36,691 nucleotides of DNA from an uncultured Spirochaetota bacterium. GTDB lineage: Bacteria; Spirochaetota; Spirochaetia; Treponematales; Rectinemataceae. Shown here one piece after another: positions 1-9,326 of the stretch (within the stretch, counting starts at the first letter, position 1; every line of letters starts with the position of its first letter). The stretch spans positions 1 to 36,691 of the forward strand of contig CAIJMU010000125.1 in the NCBI GenBank assembly GCA_903821875.1, written 5' to 3'. The notes beneath the pieces were generated by a model. It was not told the DNA's origin and ran no database searches. It saw only the letters and a list, made by a program, of their open reading frames with translations. A program made the translations under genes and the position numbers.

Positions 1-183
1 AAAGAAGGACCCCAGCGGGGCATAGGTCGCCTTCGCGTAGCCCTCGAGCTGCTTGAGTGTTGGCATGACCGAGCCTTCAAGCCAAGCGGGAAGCTTTGGG
101 AAACGAAGGGCGAGGACATCAGGCTCCATGCCAGAGCGTTCGAGTGCCCAGCCGAGCATCGCAGGTCGAACGTTTATGCGCAT
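1..183 (-). CDS. N-terminus of XRE-type, probably ImmA/IrrE-associated protein (partial, runs off left edge)
   Basis: The minus strand has an ATG at 183-181, preceded by GGGAGG with nine-base spacing, and the frame stays open for 61 codons to the window edge. It starts MRINVRPAMLGWALERSG and includes FPKLPAWLEGS and PTLKQLEGYAKATYAPLG. This is the usual N-terminal helix-turn-helix of XRE proteins that carry a C-terminal ImmA/IrrE (DUF955) metallopeptidase, where the motifs 'RPEML..A.', 'W..G...PTLKQLE.FA' and 'P.G.LF' recur. The peptidase HExxH motif would lie outside the window, so that part is inferred. Such proteins act as antitoxins or as cleavers of repressors. The gene follows fcl after 55 bases and is likely co-transcribed or closely spaced with it. 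XRE family membership is fairly sure; the peptidase fusion is less so. Confidence 0.7.
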   Translation of the reverse strand, partial: MRINVRPAMLGWALERSGMEPDVLALRFPKLPAWLEGSVMPTLKQLEGYAKATYAPLGSFF

Positions 184-238
184 AGTGCTCAACCTCCCGC
201 CGCCTAAGGCCTGTCCCCGCAGTCGCTCACGGAAGAGT

Positions 239-2301
<2,063 letters not shown>

Positions 2302-2309
2302 CTATCTGC

Positions 2310-5240
2310 TTAACTAACCGTAACTTCCAGCCCCTTCTTGTTGAGACTGAAATCCACGAGTCGGGCTCGTTCGTCTTCGTACTTTCCCTTGAGCAGGCTA
2401 CGGAGAGCCAGCGCCGATTCGACATCCCGAGAGACAAAGAGCGCGAAACCCCCGCCACCTGCACCCAGCAACTTGACGCCGATACGTCCTGCTGCTGTCT
2501 CGGTGATCATCTTTTCCATCTCCGCATTTGTCGTGCTTTCGTGGATGAGTTTGTTCTCCCGGAAGGATTCAGCAATCACCCACCCCAGCCTGTCCACATC
2601 GCGGAAAGAGATGGCTTTGCGGGCTTCCTGCGCGAGCTCCCCGATGCGCGAATGGGTAAAAAGAAAGGCACGTTCCATACCATTCACGCGCTGAACGACA
2701 TCCTGGAGCAGTCCCTTTGCAAGCCGCGTGATACCCGAATAGAAAAGCGTCATTCGCCCGGTGCTCTCTGGATCCTCGAAGAGCCATGGGTCCAGTTGGT
2801 GGATGACGGCGCGGGGTTTGAGTCCTGGTCGCGCCTCGATGTACTTGACCCCACCGACAAGCCCGCCAATCTGATCCTGCCAGCCGCCACCTGTTGTAAG
2901 CATCTGCTCGACCTCGAGTACCTTGAGGAAAAGTTCCTCTTTAGGCCCCGCCATGCCAAAAAAGCGCTCAAGTGCCGCAAGGATCGTGCCCGCAAGCACC
3001 GACGAGGTACCGAGCCCCGAACCCTTGGGTACTGCACACAAAAGGGTAATCTCGAGGCCGCCACCCATTGCCATCAACAGAGCCTCAAGAGGAGCCCCAT
3101 CGGGCAATCCAGATCCCACCCCGATGAGCACAAGCGCCGCACGAGGGAGGGCAAAGGGACTTGCCAAATTCCGGTAAGCGCGAAGGTTATTCGTATCGCG
3201 TATTGTCTCAGTTAAACCTAAGTCAATTGAATGCACACGTATAACGCAGTCTTCGGATCTCCGGACAAAGACCTGGATGGGGCTCTGCCCGTTCAAGTCC
3301 ACTGCGACATTGACCACTGAGCCACCGTAGCGATTCGTATAGGGTGGAGTGTCTGTCCACCCCCCAGCCAGGTCCAGGCGCACAGGGGAACGGGCCCACA
3401 CTATCTGGTCGAGCTTTACGGATATCGAAAGCCCTGGCTTCGAGCGATGCGGAGCGAACCTGACTTCGAGTCCTCGCTCCTCCCCCAGACCTTCCACCCC
3501 TGCAGAGCGGAGGAGGGTGCCCCGATATATCTTGAGGAGAGGATCGTCAGTTCCCCTGTGGCGCTCCACCAGGGTTTCAGTTCCGAGGCCCGCTTGAACC
3601 AGGGTCCTGAAGTCCCTCCCAGATATGGCAAAGAAGCCCCCGCGCTCGATGCTTCTGGTAAGTTCGCTCTTCCGAGCCTGTGCGCGCTCCTCGTCCCGAA
3701 GCACGGCGCTCGTGGCGGCATTGACAAGCGAATACGACAGGCGCGGAGAACCGAGAAACCGCTGTTTCCACGCCTCCGTATCTACTGGCAGCCGCCAGTA
3801 GCCAGTCACAAACTCGGCATCCGTTATAATTGTGAACACTGCCAAGGCATAGGGGTCAACCTTGTGACCGGCATGCGGCCTAACCACATCAGCAAGGCTC
3901 AAATGGCGTTCCGAAAGCCATTCGCCCAGCGGTTTCCCGCAAAACCGGAGGCTGGTAACTGATGTCGCTATTTTAAACGAATCGTCCCGATGATAAACAA
4001 GTCGTACCGATGCAGCCTTGGCGTCCCCCGAAATGCGCCTTTCATCGATGCAAAAGCCCCTCGGAATACGTTCTGCAAGCCGGAGTCCCCGAAGCCCGGA
4101 GAACAGGTTGTCTCCCTCGCCCCGCACTGAAGAGTCAGAGCAATTCTCCGTGTAGACAAAGCCCGATCCATCCTCAATGTCCGTCTCGATGCAATTGAAG
4201 CGGATAAACCTTTCGTGGGCTTCCGGCACGAGCTCCTCATGGGCAAAGCCGTAGAAGGGAAGGATATCCTTGGCCCGCAATTCCAGGCAGGCTGCGGGAT
4301 ACTCGTCCAGGCTTCCGAAGTGGATAAAGGAAGATTGCTTGACAAGGACCCCTGAAAGGCCGCACCCATGGAAGGCTTGGTACACGAGGCGCTGTGCGCT
4401 TTCCGCTGCCCCTGACTGGCCCGCCATCCGTGCTAGATAGCTGGCTTCATCGAGCGAACCCAGGCTCGCGACGAGGAAATCAAGATAGATGTCGAACGAC
4501 AGCTGCCCCGCTGCAAGGCTTTTGCGCAACGGCTGTCCGTCTACCTGAGCGGCCGCCAATGAAAGCAAGGCCTCGAGACCCGATCCACGGAAGGACACAA
4601 TCCCGAGGTCCACGGCACAGGCCTCGACCCCCTCGATTCTTGCTTTTTGGGCCAGGAAATCGGCCGAGGCCTTTTGATGATAATCGCTGACCAATCCAGT
4701 CTGAGCATCGAAGGCAAAAACACCGTGGCGCGCACCTCGCTCGAAAGGCGCCGGGGCTGCGAAACCACAGATCGGACCTTCGGGCAGGTCGAGGGCTTCC
4801 GTGTTGAAATCGATGATCACATCGCCCGAGGCGACAAGGAGTTCCCCGTCGCGCCATGGGTACTTGAAGAAAAGCGAAAGCTCGAGATCCAGGACGATTG
4901 GCGGCAGGATGGAACTGGAAGCTGCGGGTACCGGCGCAAAGAGCTTGCCCTCCGGTCCGTAAACCGGAAGCCGCCGAGCTTCCCCACCGGCATGGATCAT
5001 GAGGATCTTTCGCCTTCCCACGTCCGCGAGGCTAAGGCTATCCTTCCCCAGGTACTGGATCAAGGCCCAAAGCGTCCCGCCGCCCGAGCCCACCCTGCCC
5101 CCGGGAGGATCGGCGACAACCCGGAAGTCGATCTCCCGTGGATAGAGACCCTGATCCACCCGCTTCGAGAGCAGGGTCCGGAAAACTTCCGCCTGCCCTT
5201 CGTTCGAGGCCGTGATTATGCAGGTATCGAACAGGGGCAT
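2310..5240 (-). CDS. fkp: Bifunctional L-fucokinase / GDP-L-fucose pyrophosphorylase
   Basis: This 976-residue protein matches Bacteroides Fkp in length and domain order. The N-terminal half is a fucose-1-phosphate guanylyltransferase with a nucleotide-binding loop rich in glycine at 47-56 (GGRVGSGGGT) and a substrate region GGEARRLPVYGPEGK at 85-99. The C-terminal third is a GHMP kinase: WARSPVRLDLAGGWTDTPPY at 615-634, the ATP loop PKGSGLGTSS at 738-747, TGGGWQDQIGG at 783-793 and the GAGGGGF motif near 926-932. Together they turn free L-fucose into fucose-1-phosphate and then GDP-L-fucose. GAGGAA lies six bases before the ATG. It sits directly upstream of gmd-fcl, which makes the same product de novo, an uncommon pairing. 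Confidence 0.95.
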   Translation of the reverse strand: MPLFDTCIITASNEGQAEVFRTLLSKRVDQGLYPREIDFRVVADPPGGRVGSGGGTLWALIQYLGKDSLSLADVGRRKILMIHAGGEARRLPVYGPEGKLFAPVPAASSSILPPIVLDLELSLFFKYPWRDGELLVASGDVIIDFNTEALDLPEGPICGFAAPAPFERGARHGVFAFDAQTGLVSDYHQKASADFLAQKARIEGVEACAVDLGIVSFRGSGLEALLSLAAAQVDGQPLRKSLAAGQLSFDIYLDFLVASLGSLDEASYLARMAGQSGAAESAQRLVYQAFHGCGLSGVLVKQSSFIHFGSLDEYPAACLELRAKDILPFYGFAHEELVPEAHERFIRFNCIETDIEDGSGFVYTENCSDSSVRGEGDNLFSGLRGLRLAERIPRGFCIDERRISGDAKAASVRLVYHRDDSFKIATSVTSLRFCGKPLGEWLSERHLSLADVVRPHAGHKVDPYALAVFTIITDAEFVTGYWRLPVDTEAWKQRFLGSPRLSYSLVNAATSAVLRDEERAQARKSELTRSIERGGFFAISGRDFRTLVQAGLGTETLVERHRGTDDPLLKIYRGTLLRSAGVEGLGEERGLEVRFAPHRSKPGLSISVKLDQIVWARSPVRLDLAGGWTDTPPYTNRYGGSVVNVAVDLNGQSPIQVFVRRSEDCVIRVHSIDLGLTETIRDTNNLRAYRNLASPFALPRAALVLIGVGSGLPDGAPLEALLMAMGGGLEITLLCAVPKGSGLGTSSVLAGTILAALERFFGMAGPKEELFLKVLEVEQMLTTGGGWQDQIGGLVGGVKYIEARPGLKPRAVIHQLDPWLFEDPESTGRMTLFYSGITRLAKGLLQDVVQRVNGMERAFLFTHSRIGELAQEARKAISFRDVDRLGWVIAESFRENKLIHESTTNAEMEKMITETAAGRIGVKLLGAGGGGFALFVSRDVESALALRSLLKGKYEDERARLVDFSLNKKGLEVTVS

Positions 5241-5332
5241 GTGGTATTCCTCAGGGAATGCGGTAGAGCGGAAACTCTTTGGGGATCAGCGCCGGGCCAG
5301 GTTGAAGCGCTCACGCGCGAGTGACAGTCCTC

Positions 5333-5860
5333 TTATTCAACCTTGAAGCGCCCAAATACCTGCACATCGGAGATGAAGCTACGATAGTCCGGATCTAGTT
5401 TTTCGAGGAACAACACCAAGCACCATTTCTCCATGTCATCAGGGAAGGCGATAGAAGGGACGATGATCGCCTCCACCGTTGTGGTCCCTCTGATGAAGGC
5501 TGCGATTGCTCGAGGGACTTTTTTGTCGGCGAAGAAACACGCGGGAGCATCGCTGCGGGCAAGCGCAGCACAGACCTTTGGGTTTCGAAGATCGAGGGTG
5601 GCCTTAAGTGTTAGGTTAAGTCGGTATATCTCGCGCTCCAAGACTCCAGATAAAAGGCCTGTCGAGCGGTCTACTTTCATGTGTCGGGAGAATTCCGCAA
5701 GGGCGACACTCTTATCCGTCGCAAGATAGAGCGTCCGTTCTCCCACCACGTTCCATCGATTTTCCGCTGCAAGTCCACAATATGAAAAATCCAGTGGATC
5801 AAGGTGATGCCCGCCACGTCCTGTGGGGATGTTGCGGACGGCACTTCCTCGCCAAGGCAC
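5333..5860 (-). CDS. RES-domain toxin (NAD+-degrading type)
   Basis: This 175-residue RES-family protein pairs with the Xre/ParS-type antitoxin just upstream. RES toxins deplete cellular NAD+ (NAD+ phosphorylase or glycohydrolase activity). The conserved core is visible as ENRWN with Arg35, TLYLA with Tyr45 and ALAEFSRH with Glu56, spaced as in the family. The start is uncertain. The GTG at 5860 has no obvious ribosome binding site, whereas an in-frame CTG at 5884, overlapping the antitoxin stop and eight bases after AAGGG, would add eight residues. The frame looks complete with no internal stop, so this toxin may be functional, unlike the other toxin-type genes nearby. It ends 92 bases before fkp. 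Confidence 0.85.
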   Translation of the reverse strand: MPWRGSAVRNIPTGRGGHHLDPLDFSYCGLAAENRWNVVGERTLYLATDKSVALAEFSRHMKVDRSTGLLSGVLEREIYRLNLTLKATLDLRNPKVCAALARSDAPACFFADKKVPRAIAAFIRGTTTVEAIIVPSIAFPDDMEKWCLVLFLEKLDPDYRSFISDVQVFGRFKVE

Positions 5861-5880
5861 TATGAAGGAGAGAAGGGTGT

Positions 5881-6291
5881 TCAGAATCCAATCCCTTCGT
5901 AGTCCGCCGCCAACGCACCAAGAACCTTGCTGTATTCTCCGATTGACATCAGCTGTTGGGGTGTATGGCCGTCAAATACCGGTTGCGGCGTTGAAAGAAA
6001 CTCACGGAGGCCTTCCGCGCTATAGACCTTTCCCCCCAAGTCGATTATTTCGCGTACTGCCTCTATTCGCTTTTTCTCTTCGCTGTTTTTGGGCATCACA
6101 CCCTTCGTTTCCCAGCGGAGAATTGTGCGCGAACTCACCTGGATCATCTTGGCGATGGTTTCCCGGGGCAGGTTGAATTTTTCCTGCCAGACGACCAACC
6201 CTTTGATCTTTGCAGCCGCTTGCCCCGAGCGACTCGAAATTTTCTTCACTGGGTCCTTTGCCGCCTTTTTGGCCTCATTCTTTGTATCCAT
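5881..6291 (-). CDS. Xre/MbcA/ParS-family antitoxin of RES toxin
   Basis: This 136-residue protein has a lysine-rich N-terminus (1-30), a helix-turn-helix at about 33-75 (LPRETIAKMIQVSSRTILRW) and a C-terminal toxin-binding segment of the DUF2384 type at about 105-136 (FDGHTPQQLMSIGEYSKVL). Such antitoxins block the active site of RES toxins and repress their own operon by binding palindromes. The RES toxin follows after about 20 bases. A promoter and two palindromic repeats lie directly upstream and probably form the autoregulated control region. The ATG has a G-rich sequence nine bases upstream. Identification is strong from domain order plus partner. Confidence 0.88.
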   Translation of the reverse strand: MDTKNEAKKAAKDPVKKISSRSGQAAAKIKGLVVWQEKFNLPRETIAKMIQVSSRTILRWETKGVMPKNSEEKKRIEAVREIIDLGGKVYSAEGLREFLSTPQPVFDGHTPQQLMSIGEYSKVLGALAADYEGIGF

Positions 6292-6312
6292 AGTGCCAGC
6301 ACCCCCAACTCC

Positions 6313-6347
6313 AATATGGAACTATGTCAGGACACATGTCAAGACAT
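6313..6347 (-). promoter_or_regulatory. Promoter and tandem palindromic operator of the Xre-RES pair
   Basis: On the minus strand a perfect -35 hexamer TTGACA (6342-6337) is followed after 18 bases by CATATT (6318-6313), a four-of-six match to the -10 box. This puts a transcript start about 15 bases before the antitoxin ATG. Two adjacent 12-base units, ATGTCAGGACAC (6324-6335) and ATGTCAAGACAT (6336-6347) on the plus strand, are each inverted repeats of the form TGTC-N2-GACA and overlap the -35. Phased palindromes over a promoter are what an autorepressing Xre antitoxin would bind. The binding itself is inferred. Confidence 0.6.
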
Positions 6348-6402
6348 ATTCCGGGCCGAATCGATTATGCCCTTGTATCGAGCCAACGCTGAAGTGACAC
6401 TC

Positions 6403-6421
6403 GCGGGGGGTCTGACCCCGC
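6403..6421. repeat. REP-like palindrome, left of AbiE-type remnant
   Basis: GCGGGG (6403-6408) and CCCCGC (6416-6421) form a perfect six-base stem around GGTCTGA. The ten-base core GGTCTGACCC at 6409-6418 recurs at 7376-7385, on the other side of the abiEii remnant. GGGGTCAGACCCC-type palindromes are common as REP elements linked to REP-associated tyrosine transposases, though no transposase is present here. Confidence 0.45.
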
Positions 6422-6428
6422 CCAATTT

Positions 6429-7053
6429 CTATGAGCTGAACAAGCTATTCTCGATCCCTCGCGTGAGATCCGAGGCGATTACCGACATATCGGCCTGGAA
6501 GTCCTTCCACGAGGGCGCCCTGTTCCAGCGCACTGATTGAAACTCCGCTTCGGGCATTCCCAAGAGGATTTCCGCGGCCAGAGGGGCTTCCAAGCCCGCC
6601 TCCTTCTGCCTCGCCTCGGAACAGCGCCGTCAGCTTGTTGCTCAGGATATTGCGAAGGGAATCGGTCCTGTTAAACACCCGCGTAATCGCAAGGTCACCG
6701 AATCTCGGCGCCACATCGTTCACGAAATCGAGTTTTAGGCGGGTATCCGGGAATGTGGCCATCTCGACTGCCAGGGTGAAGAAGTCGCTTGCGCGGACAA
6801 AATCCCGGCTGTCGTCCCAGTGAAAACCTTCGCTGGCGAGCCCTTCCAGGACGAGCTCCACTTCCTCGTTGAATGCATCGTCTGCGCAGACGAAGAAGTC
6901 CAGATCATCGGAATACCTATGATTGAAGTAGCCCCTGCTGAGCGCGGTACCACCGGTGAGAAAAAAGCGAGTCCCGCATCCTTCGACGCATCTCAGGACT
7001 CCATCCTGAAGCGGATACAGCTTCGTTTCGTAGTACTCCGAATACGAACGCAT
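6429..7053 (-). pseudogene. AbiEii/nucleotidyltransferase-type toxin, broken by internal out-of-frame deletion
   Basis: The first ~146 codons read as an AbiEii-family (PF08843) nucleotidyltransferase: EYYETKLYPLQDGVL at 6-20, the GGTALS loop at 34-39, HRYSDDLDFFV at 45-55 with the metal-binding aspartates, and NILSNKLTALFRG at 135-147. The frame then changes character. In another frame of the same strand the text continues QKEAGLEAPLAAEILLGMPE ... WKDFQADMSVIASDLTRG, ending in TAG at 6431-6429, which is the expected C-terminal region of this family. The normal middle segment (the 'KDxxDI' helix, roughly 25-30 residues by family knowledge) is absent. The junction contains three GAGGC copies. 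AGGAGG precedes the ATG by four bases. The original start looks intact, but the product cannot be a normal AbiEii. Confidence 0.8.
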
Positions 7054-7333
7054 AGCGCCTCCTGAATTCGGACGACCGGATACGCGAAAGCAGCTTCGGG
7101 TCGTACACCTCGATGAGCCGTTCTACGCCCCAGAGCGCGACGATGCGATGCCAGCTTAGCCTTTCCAGGCTGCGCACGAGAAGCCGCTGCGAGTCGAAGG
7201 GTCCCGTCTTTGCTCTCAATCCATCGATCACATCGATTAGCGAGGACGGCTCGACCTGGTAATCCCAATTCAAGGAAAGCGCAAGGCGAAGCCGTTCTTC
7301 CCGCGGTAGAGCTTCCAAAGCCCCCTCCAGCAA
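6917..7333 (-). CDS. Hypothetical protein upstream of and overlapping the AbiEii-like gene
   Basis: This 138-residue frame starts at TTG 7333 (or TTG 7318) and ends 137 bases inside the abiEii-like gene. I do not recognise a family. The protein is soluble, rich in Leu and Arg, with segments such as EERLRLALSLNWDYQ, LLVRSLERLSWHRIVALWG and LIEVYDPKLLSRIRS that look helical and genuinely coding up to about residue 95. The last ~45 codons lie in a different frame over well-conserved AbiEii sequence, so either the overlap is real or the original stop was lost by frameshift. Position suggests it was the partner (antitoxin or regulator) of the AbiEii toxin, but it does not resemble the usual winged-helix AbiEi. 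Its 5' end abuts a palindromic repeat and may be truncated. Confidence 0.5.
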   Translation of the reverse strand: MLEGALEALPREERLRLALSLNWDYQVEPSSLIDVIDGLRAKTGPFDSQRLLVRSLERLSWHRIVALWGVERLIEVYDPKLLSRIRSSEFRRRYAFVFGVLRNEAVSASGWSPEMRRRMRDSLFSHRWYRAQQGLLQS

Positions 7334-7345
7334 CGAAATTCTATT

Positions 7346-7385
7346 CCCCTGACCCGCAGGGGTGACGAGCCCTGAGGTCTGACCC
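7346..7385. repeat. Palindromic repeat region, right of AbiE-type remnant
   Basis: CCCCTG (7346-7351) and CAGGGG (7357-7362) are a perfect inverted repeat with a five-base loop. It is followed by CCTGAGGTCTGACCCTAGG, whose GGTCTGACCC core (7376-7385) is shared with the palindrome at 6409-6418. The two copies are in the same orientation, about 970 bases apart, and bracket the unknown gene plus abiEii remnant. This may be a decayed REP or boundary element; it fills the short gap between the hepT remnant and the next gene. Confidence 0.4.
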
Positions 7386-7403
7386 TAGGCCGCTCCCATC
7401 TAT

Positions 7404-7663
7404 CTACGCGTCTCGTTCCAACCCCAAGCGGATTAGCTCCCTGAAGTCTGGGAACCCACCGCGAACCAAGGCCTCGACGATATCCAGGTCGAGTGCCCGG
7501 TAGTCATGAACTGCGATATTCCGGAACCCGACCATCTTTGCGAGCGACGTGCCGAGCTCGCTCGGAATTAGCTTAGCTGCCACCAAAAGGGCGAAAGAAC
7601 GCGATTCAGGCAACGTTCGATTATCTCGGCCTTGTTCAGGATAACGTCGTCAGCTGCGGGCAA
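7404..7663 (-). pseudogene. hepT: HepT-like HEPN toxin, internal deletion with frameshift
   Basis: Two pieces of a HepT/DUF86 HEPN ribonuclease lie in different frames. The N-terminal piece starts at TTG 7663-7661, inside the end of the nucleotidyltransferase gene, and reads MPAADDVILNKAEIIERCLNRV before running to a stop at 7570-7568. The C-terminal piece, in another frame from about 7613, reads ESRSFALLVAAKLIPSELG, then KMVGFRNIAVHDYRALDLD, containing the catalytic R-x4-H-x-Y motif, and ends at TAG 7406-7404. The intervening helices of the family (tens of residues) are missing. Normal HepT is about 140 residues; the largest intact piece is 69. The start overlapping the MntA-like gene is typical of HEPN/MNT operons. 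The product is almost certainly non-functional. Confidence 0.82.
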
Positions 7664-8117
7664 ACACGCTACCCCTCGCCACAATCGCTTCGATGACCTC
7701 GTGCCTCTCCTCATTGAGCAGGGCATACTGCGACATAAGCCTCGTTTCCAGGAATCCCCTCTCCGGGTGCGCCTCGCCTATTAGAACAACTCCATATTCC
7801 AGGATTTGCGCTGCAAGAGTGAGGGGAATAGCACGGAGATCGACCACATCGACATCGACAGAGGAGGATGACTCCTCAATGCCCTCCACGAACCTGGAAG
7901 CAAGCCCCCTGCGTTCGCCGAAGCTTAGCGGTCTGTCTGCCGCCACAGCGAAGTCGAAATCGCTTTCCTCGTTGTCAGTTCCAGTCGCGCGTGATCCATA
8001 CAGGTAGACAATGCAAATAGTTGGCTGGAAACCATCTACAGCAGCCCGAGCTACCTCGGCAATCTTTATTTGCCCAGCGCCCATCGGTTGCCGAAAGCTG
8101 CGATCTTTTACCTTCAT
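7650..8117 (-). CDS. mntA: MntA-like nucleotidyltransferase antitoxin
   Basis: This 155-residue minimal nucleotidyltransferase carries the GS-x10-D-x-D signature: GSRATGTDNEESDFDFAV at 41-58, with Asp53 and Asp55, and a third acidic residue in VDVDVVDL at 87-94. In HEPN/MNT (type VII) toxin-antitoxin systems this protein adenylylates the active-site tyrosine of HepT and neutralises it. The C-terminal helix FLETRLMSQYALLNEERHEV is typical of the family. AAAGGAT precedes the ATG. The gene follows the AlbA_2 gene after 11 bases and overlaps the remnant of hepT. With HepT destroyed, it may now be an orphan antitoxin; its own reading frame shows no damage. Confidence 0.87.
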   Translation of the reverse strand: MKVKDRSFRQPMGAGQIKIAEVARAAVDGFQPTICIVYLYGSRATGTDNEESDFDFAVAADRPLSFGERRGLASRFVEGIEESSSSVDVDVVDLRAIPLTLAAQILEYGVVLIGEAHPERGFLETRLMSQYALLNEERHEVIEAIVARGSVFARS

Positions 8118-8128
8118 GCTCTATCCTT

Positions 8129-9280
8129 TCAGCGTGGGAAACGGACGACAAACCTATTTGCCTTTTCGTCATTCACCAGCTCCATGTCGGGACAGCGCGC
8201 AAGCGAGCGCGGAAGGCCACTACCCAAGCCGGAATAGGGCATGACATATTGGGCATGAGACAAAAGGACCGAATTTCGTGGCACCGAGACGCCGAGACGC
8301 ACCGCCTCGATTGACAAACTGTTGGGAAGTATTCCGGGGCTCATGATTTCAACGCGGTCCGAAAACACAAATAGCTTGATGGATGCATTGATCAGATAGT
8401 CGCGGTGCACCAGAGCATTGACCAGGACTTCCTGCAAGGCTTCGCGAGATACTTCGAGCACGCCCACCTGGTTGAAACCCAAGGCCGGGTTTCCTTGTAC
8501 ATGACGAAGGTTGCGGTCCAGGAAATTCATCGCAGCGGCAAACTGCTCCGGCAGTCTTCCCTTCAATTCTACCTTGTCAAGGAATGCGTCATCAGAAAGG
8601 CTTGTGCCAGAAAACGAAGCGGCGGCAATATGAAAAAGCGGCACATGCCTCGAAAGGTCCTTGCCAAGCAAAAGAAGTCCGGCCAGCGTGATCGATCCCT
8701 TCTTCATAAAGCCCAATGCTTCGAGAATTCTGCCAGTAGAAAGGGTCGCAGTATCCAGACGCGAACCTGTCTTACGAAGATAAAAATCCGCAAACTCGGA
8801 CATATCCAGATCGTCTACGGAAGTATCCGGAACCGGGCGCTCATCCGCGAATAGCTTGGCCCCTGCCTGGAATAGCCGCTGAAGTTCTTCAGGACTCGTT
8901 ACCTTGCGCTTGTCGGCTCCGTTCTTTATCCAAAATCGTCCTTCATTATCGCAATAGGGCTTGTTGAGGCCGTTCGGCACCTCGACGAGCATAATTATGT
9001 GGTCGTCGATCCGGATATTCTGGGTCTGTATGCTGCTTGAAGGACGCACATTCTGGCTAGCTACGTTGCTCAGCAACTGATTGACTCGACGAAGGCCTGC
9101 AGCGTCTAAGCCGACGATGGATCCGTCATCGCCTACGCCGATAAAAATGCGGCCTCCGGAAGAATTAAGAAACGCGATAATCTCTGCAGCAGCTTGCTCG
9201 GGATTGGTAAGATTTACCTTGAACTGCCTCCGACTGTCTTCTCCTAGCCGTATTTCGTTCAGTATCTCAGCGCCATCCAT
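8129..9280 (-). CDS. AlbA_2/Schlafen-type domain with ATPase-like C-terminus (COG2865-type regulator)
   Basis: This 383-residue protein has an N-terminal AlbA_2 (DNA_binding_4, PF04326) domain at about 12-130. The signature is DSRRQFKVN, then AAEIIAFLNSSGGRIFIGV at 31-49 and GVDDDG-like turn (GVGDDGSIVGLD). The C-terminal half resembles the HATPase_c_4 module of the same family, with LQEVLVNALVHRDY at about 284-297 and a degenerate SGLGSGLPR near 353-361. Members are annotated as putative transcriptional regulators or RecG-like helicase relatives and are frequent in defence and toxin-antitoxin islands. The biochemical role is not established. Location next to an MNT/HEPN pair supports a defence or regulatory context. 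It starts 46 bases after rmlC. Confidence 0.8.
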   Translation of the reverse strand: MDGAEILNEIRLGEDSRRQFKVNLTNPEQAAAEIIAFLNSSGGRIFIGVGDDGSIVGLDAAGLRRVNQLLSNVASQNVRPSSSIQTQNIRIDDHIIMLVEVPNGLNKPYCDNEGRFWIKNGADKRKVTSPEELQRLFQAGAKLFADERPVPDTSVDDLDMSEFADFYLRKTGSRLDTATLSTGRILEALGFMKKGSITLAGLLLLGKDLSRHVPLFHIAAASFSGTSLSDDAFLDKVELKGRLPEQFAAAMNFLDRNLRHVQGNPALGFNQVGVLEVSREALQEVLVNALVHRDYLINASIKLFVFSDRVEIMSPGILPNSLSIEAVRLGVSVPRNSVLLSHAQYVMPYSGLGSGLPRSLARCPDMELVNDEKANRFVVRFPR

Positions 9281-9326
9281 AGCATTGCCATTCCTTTGTT
9301 GAAACCTCTTCTTGGCTGTATATTGC

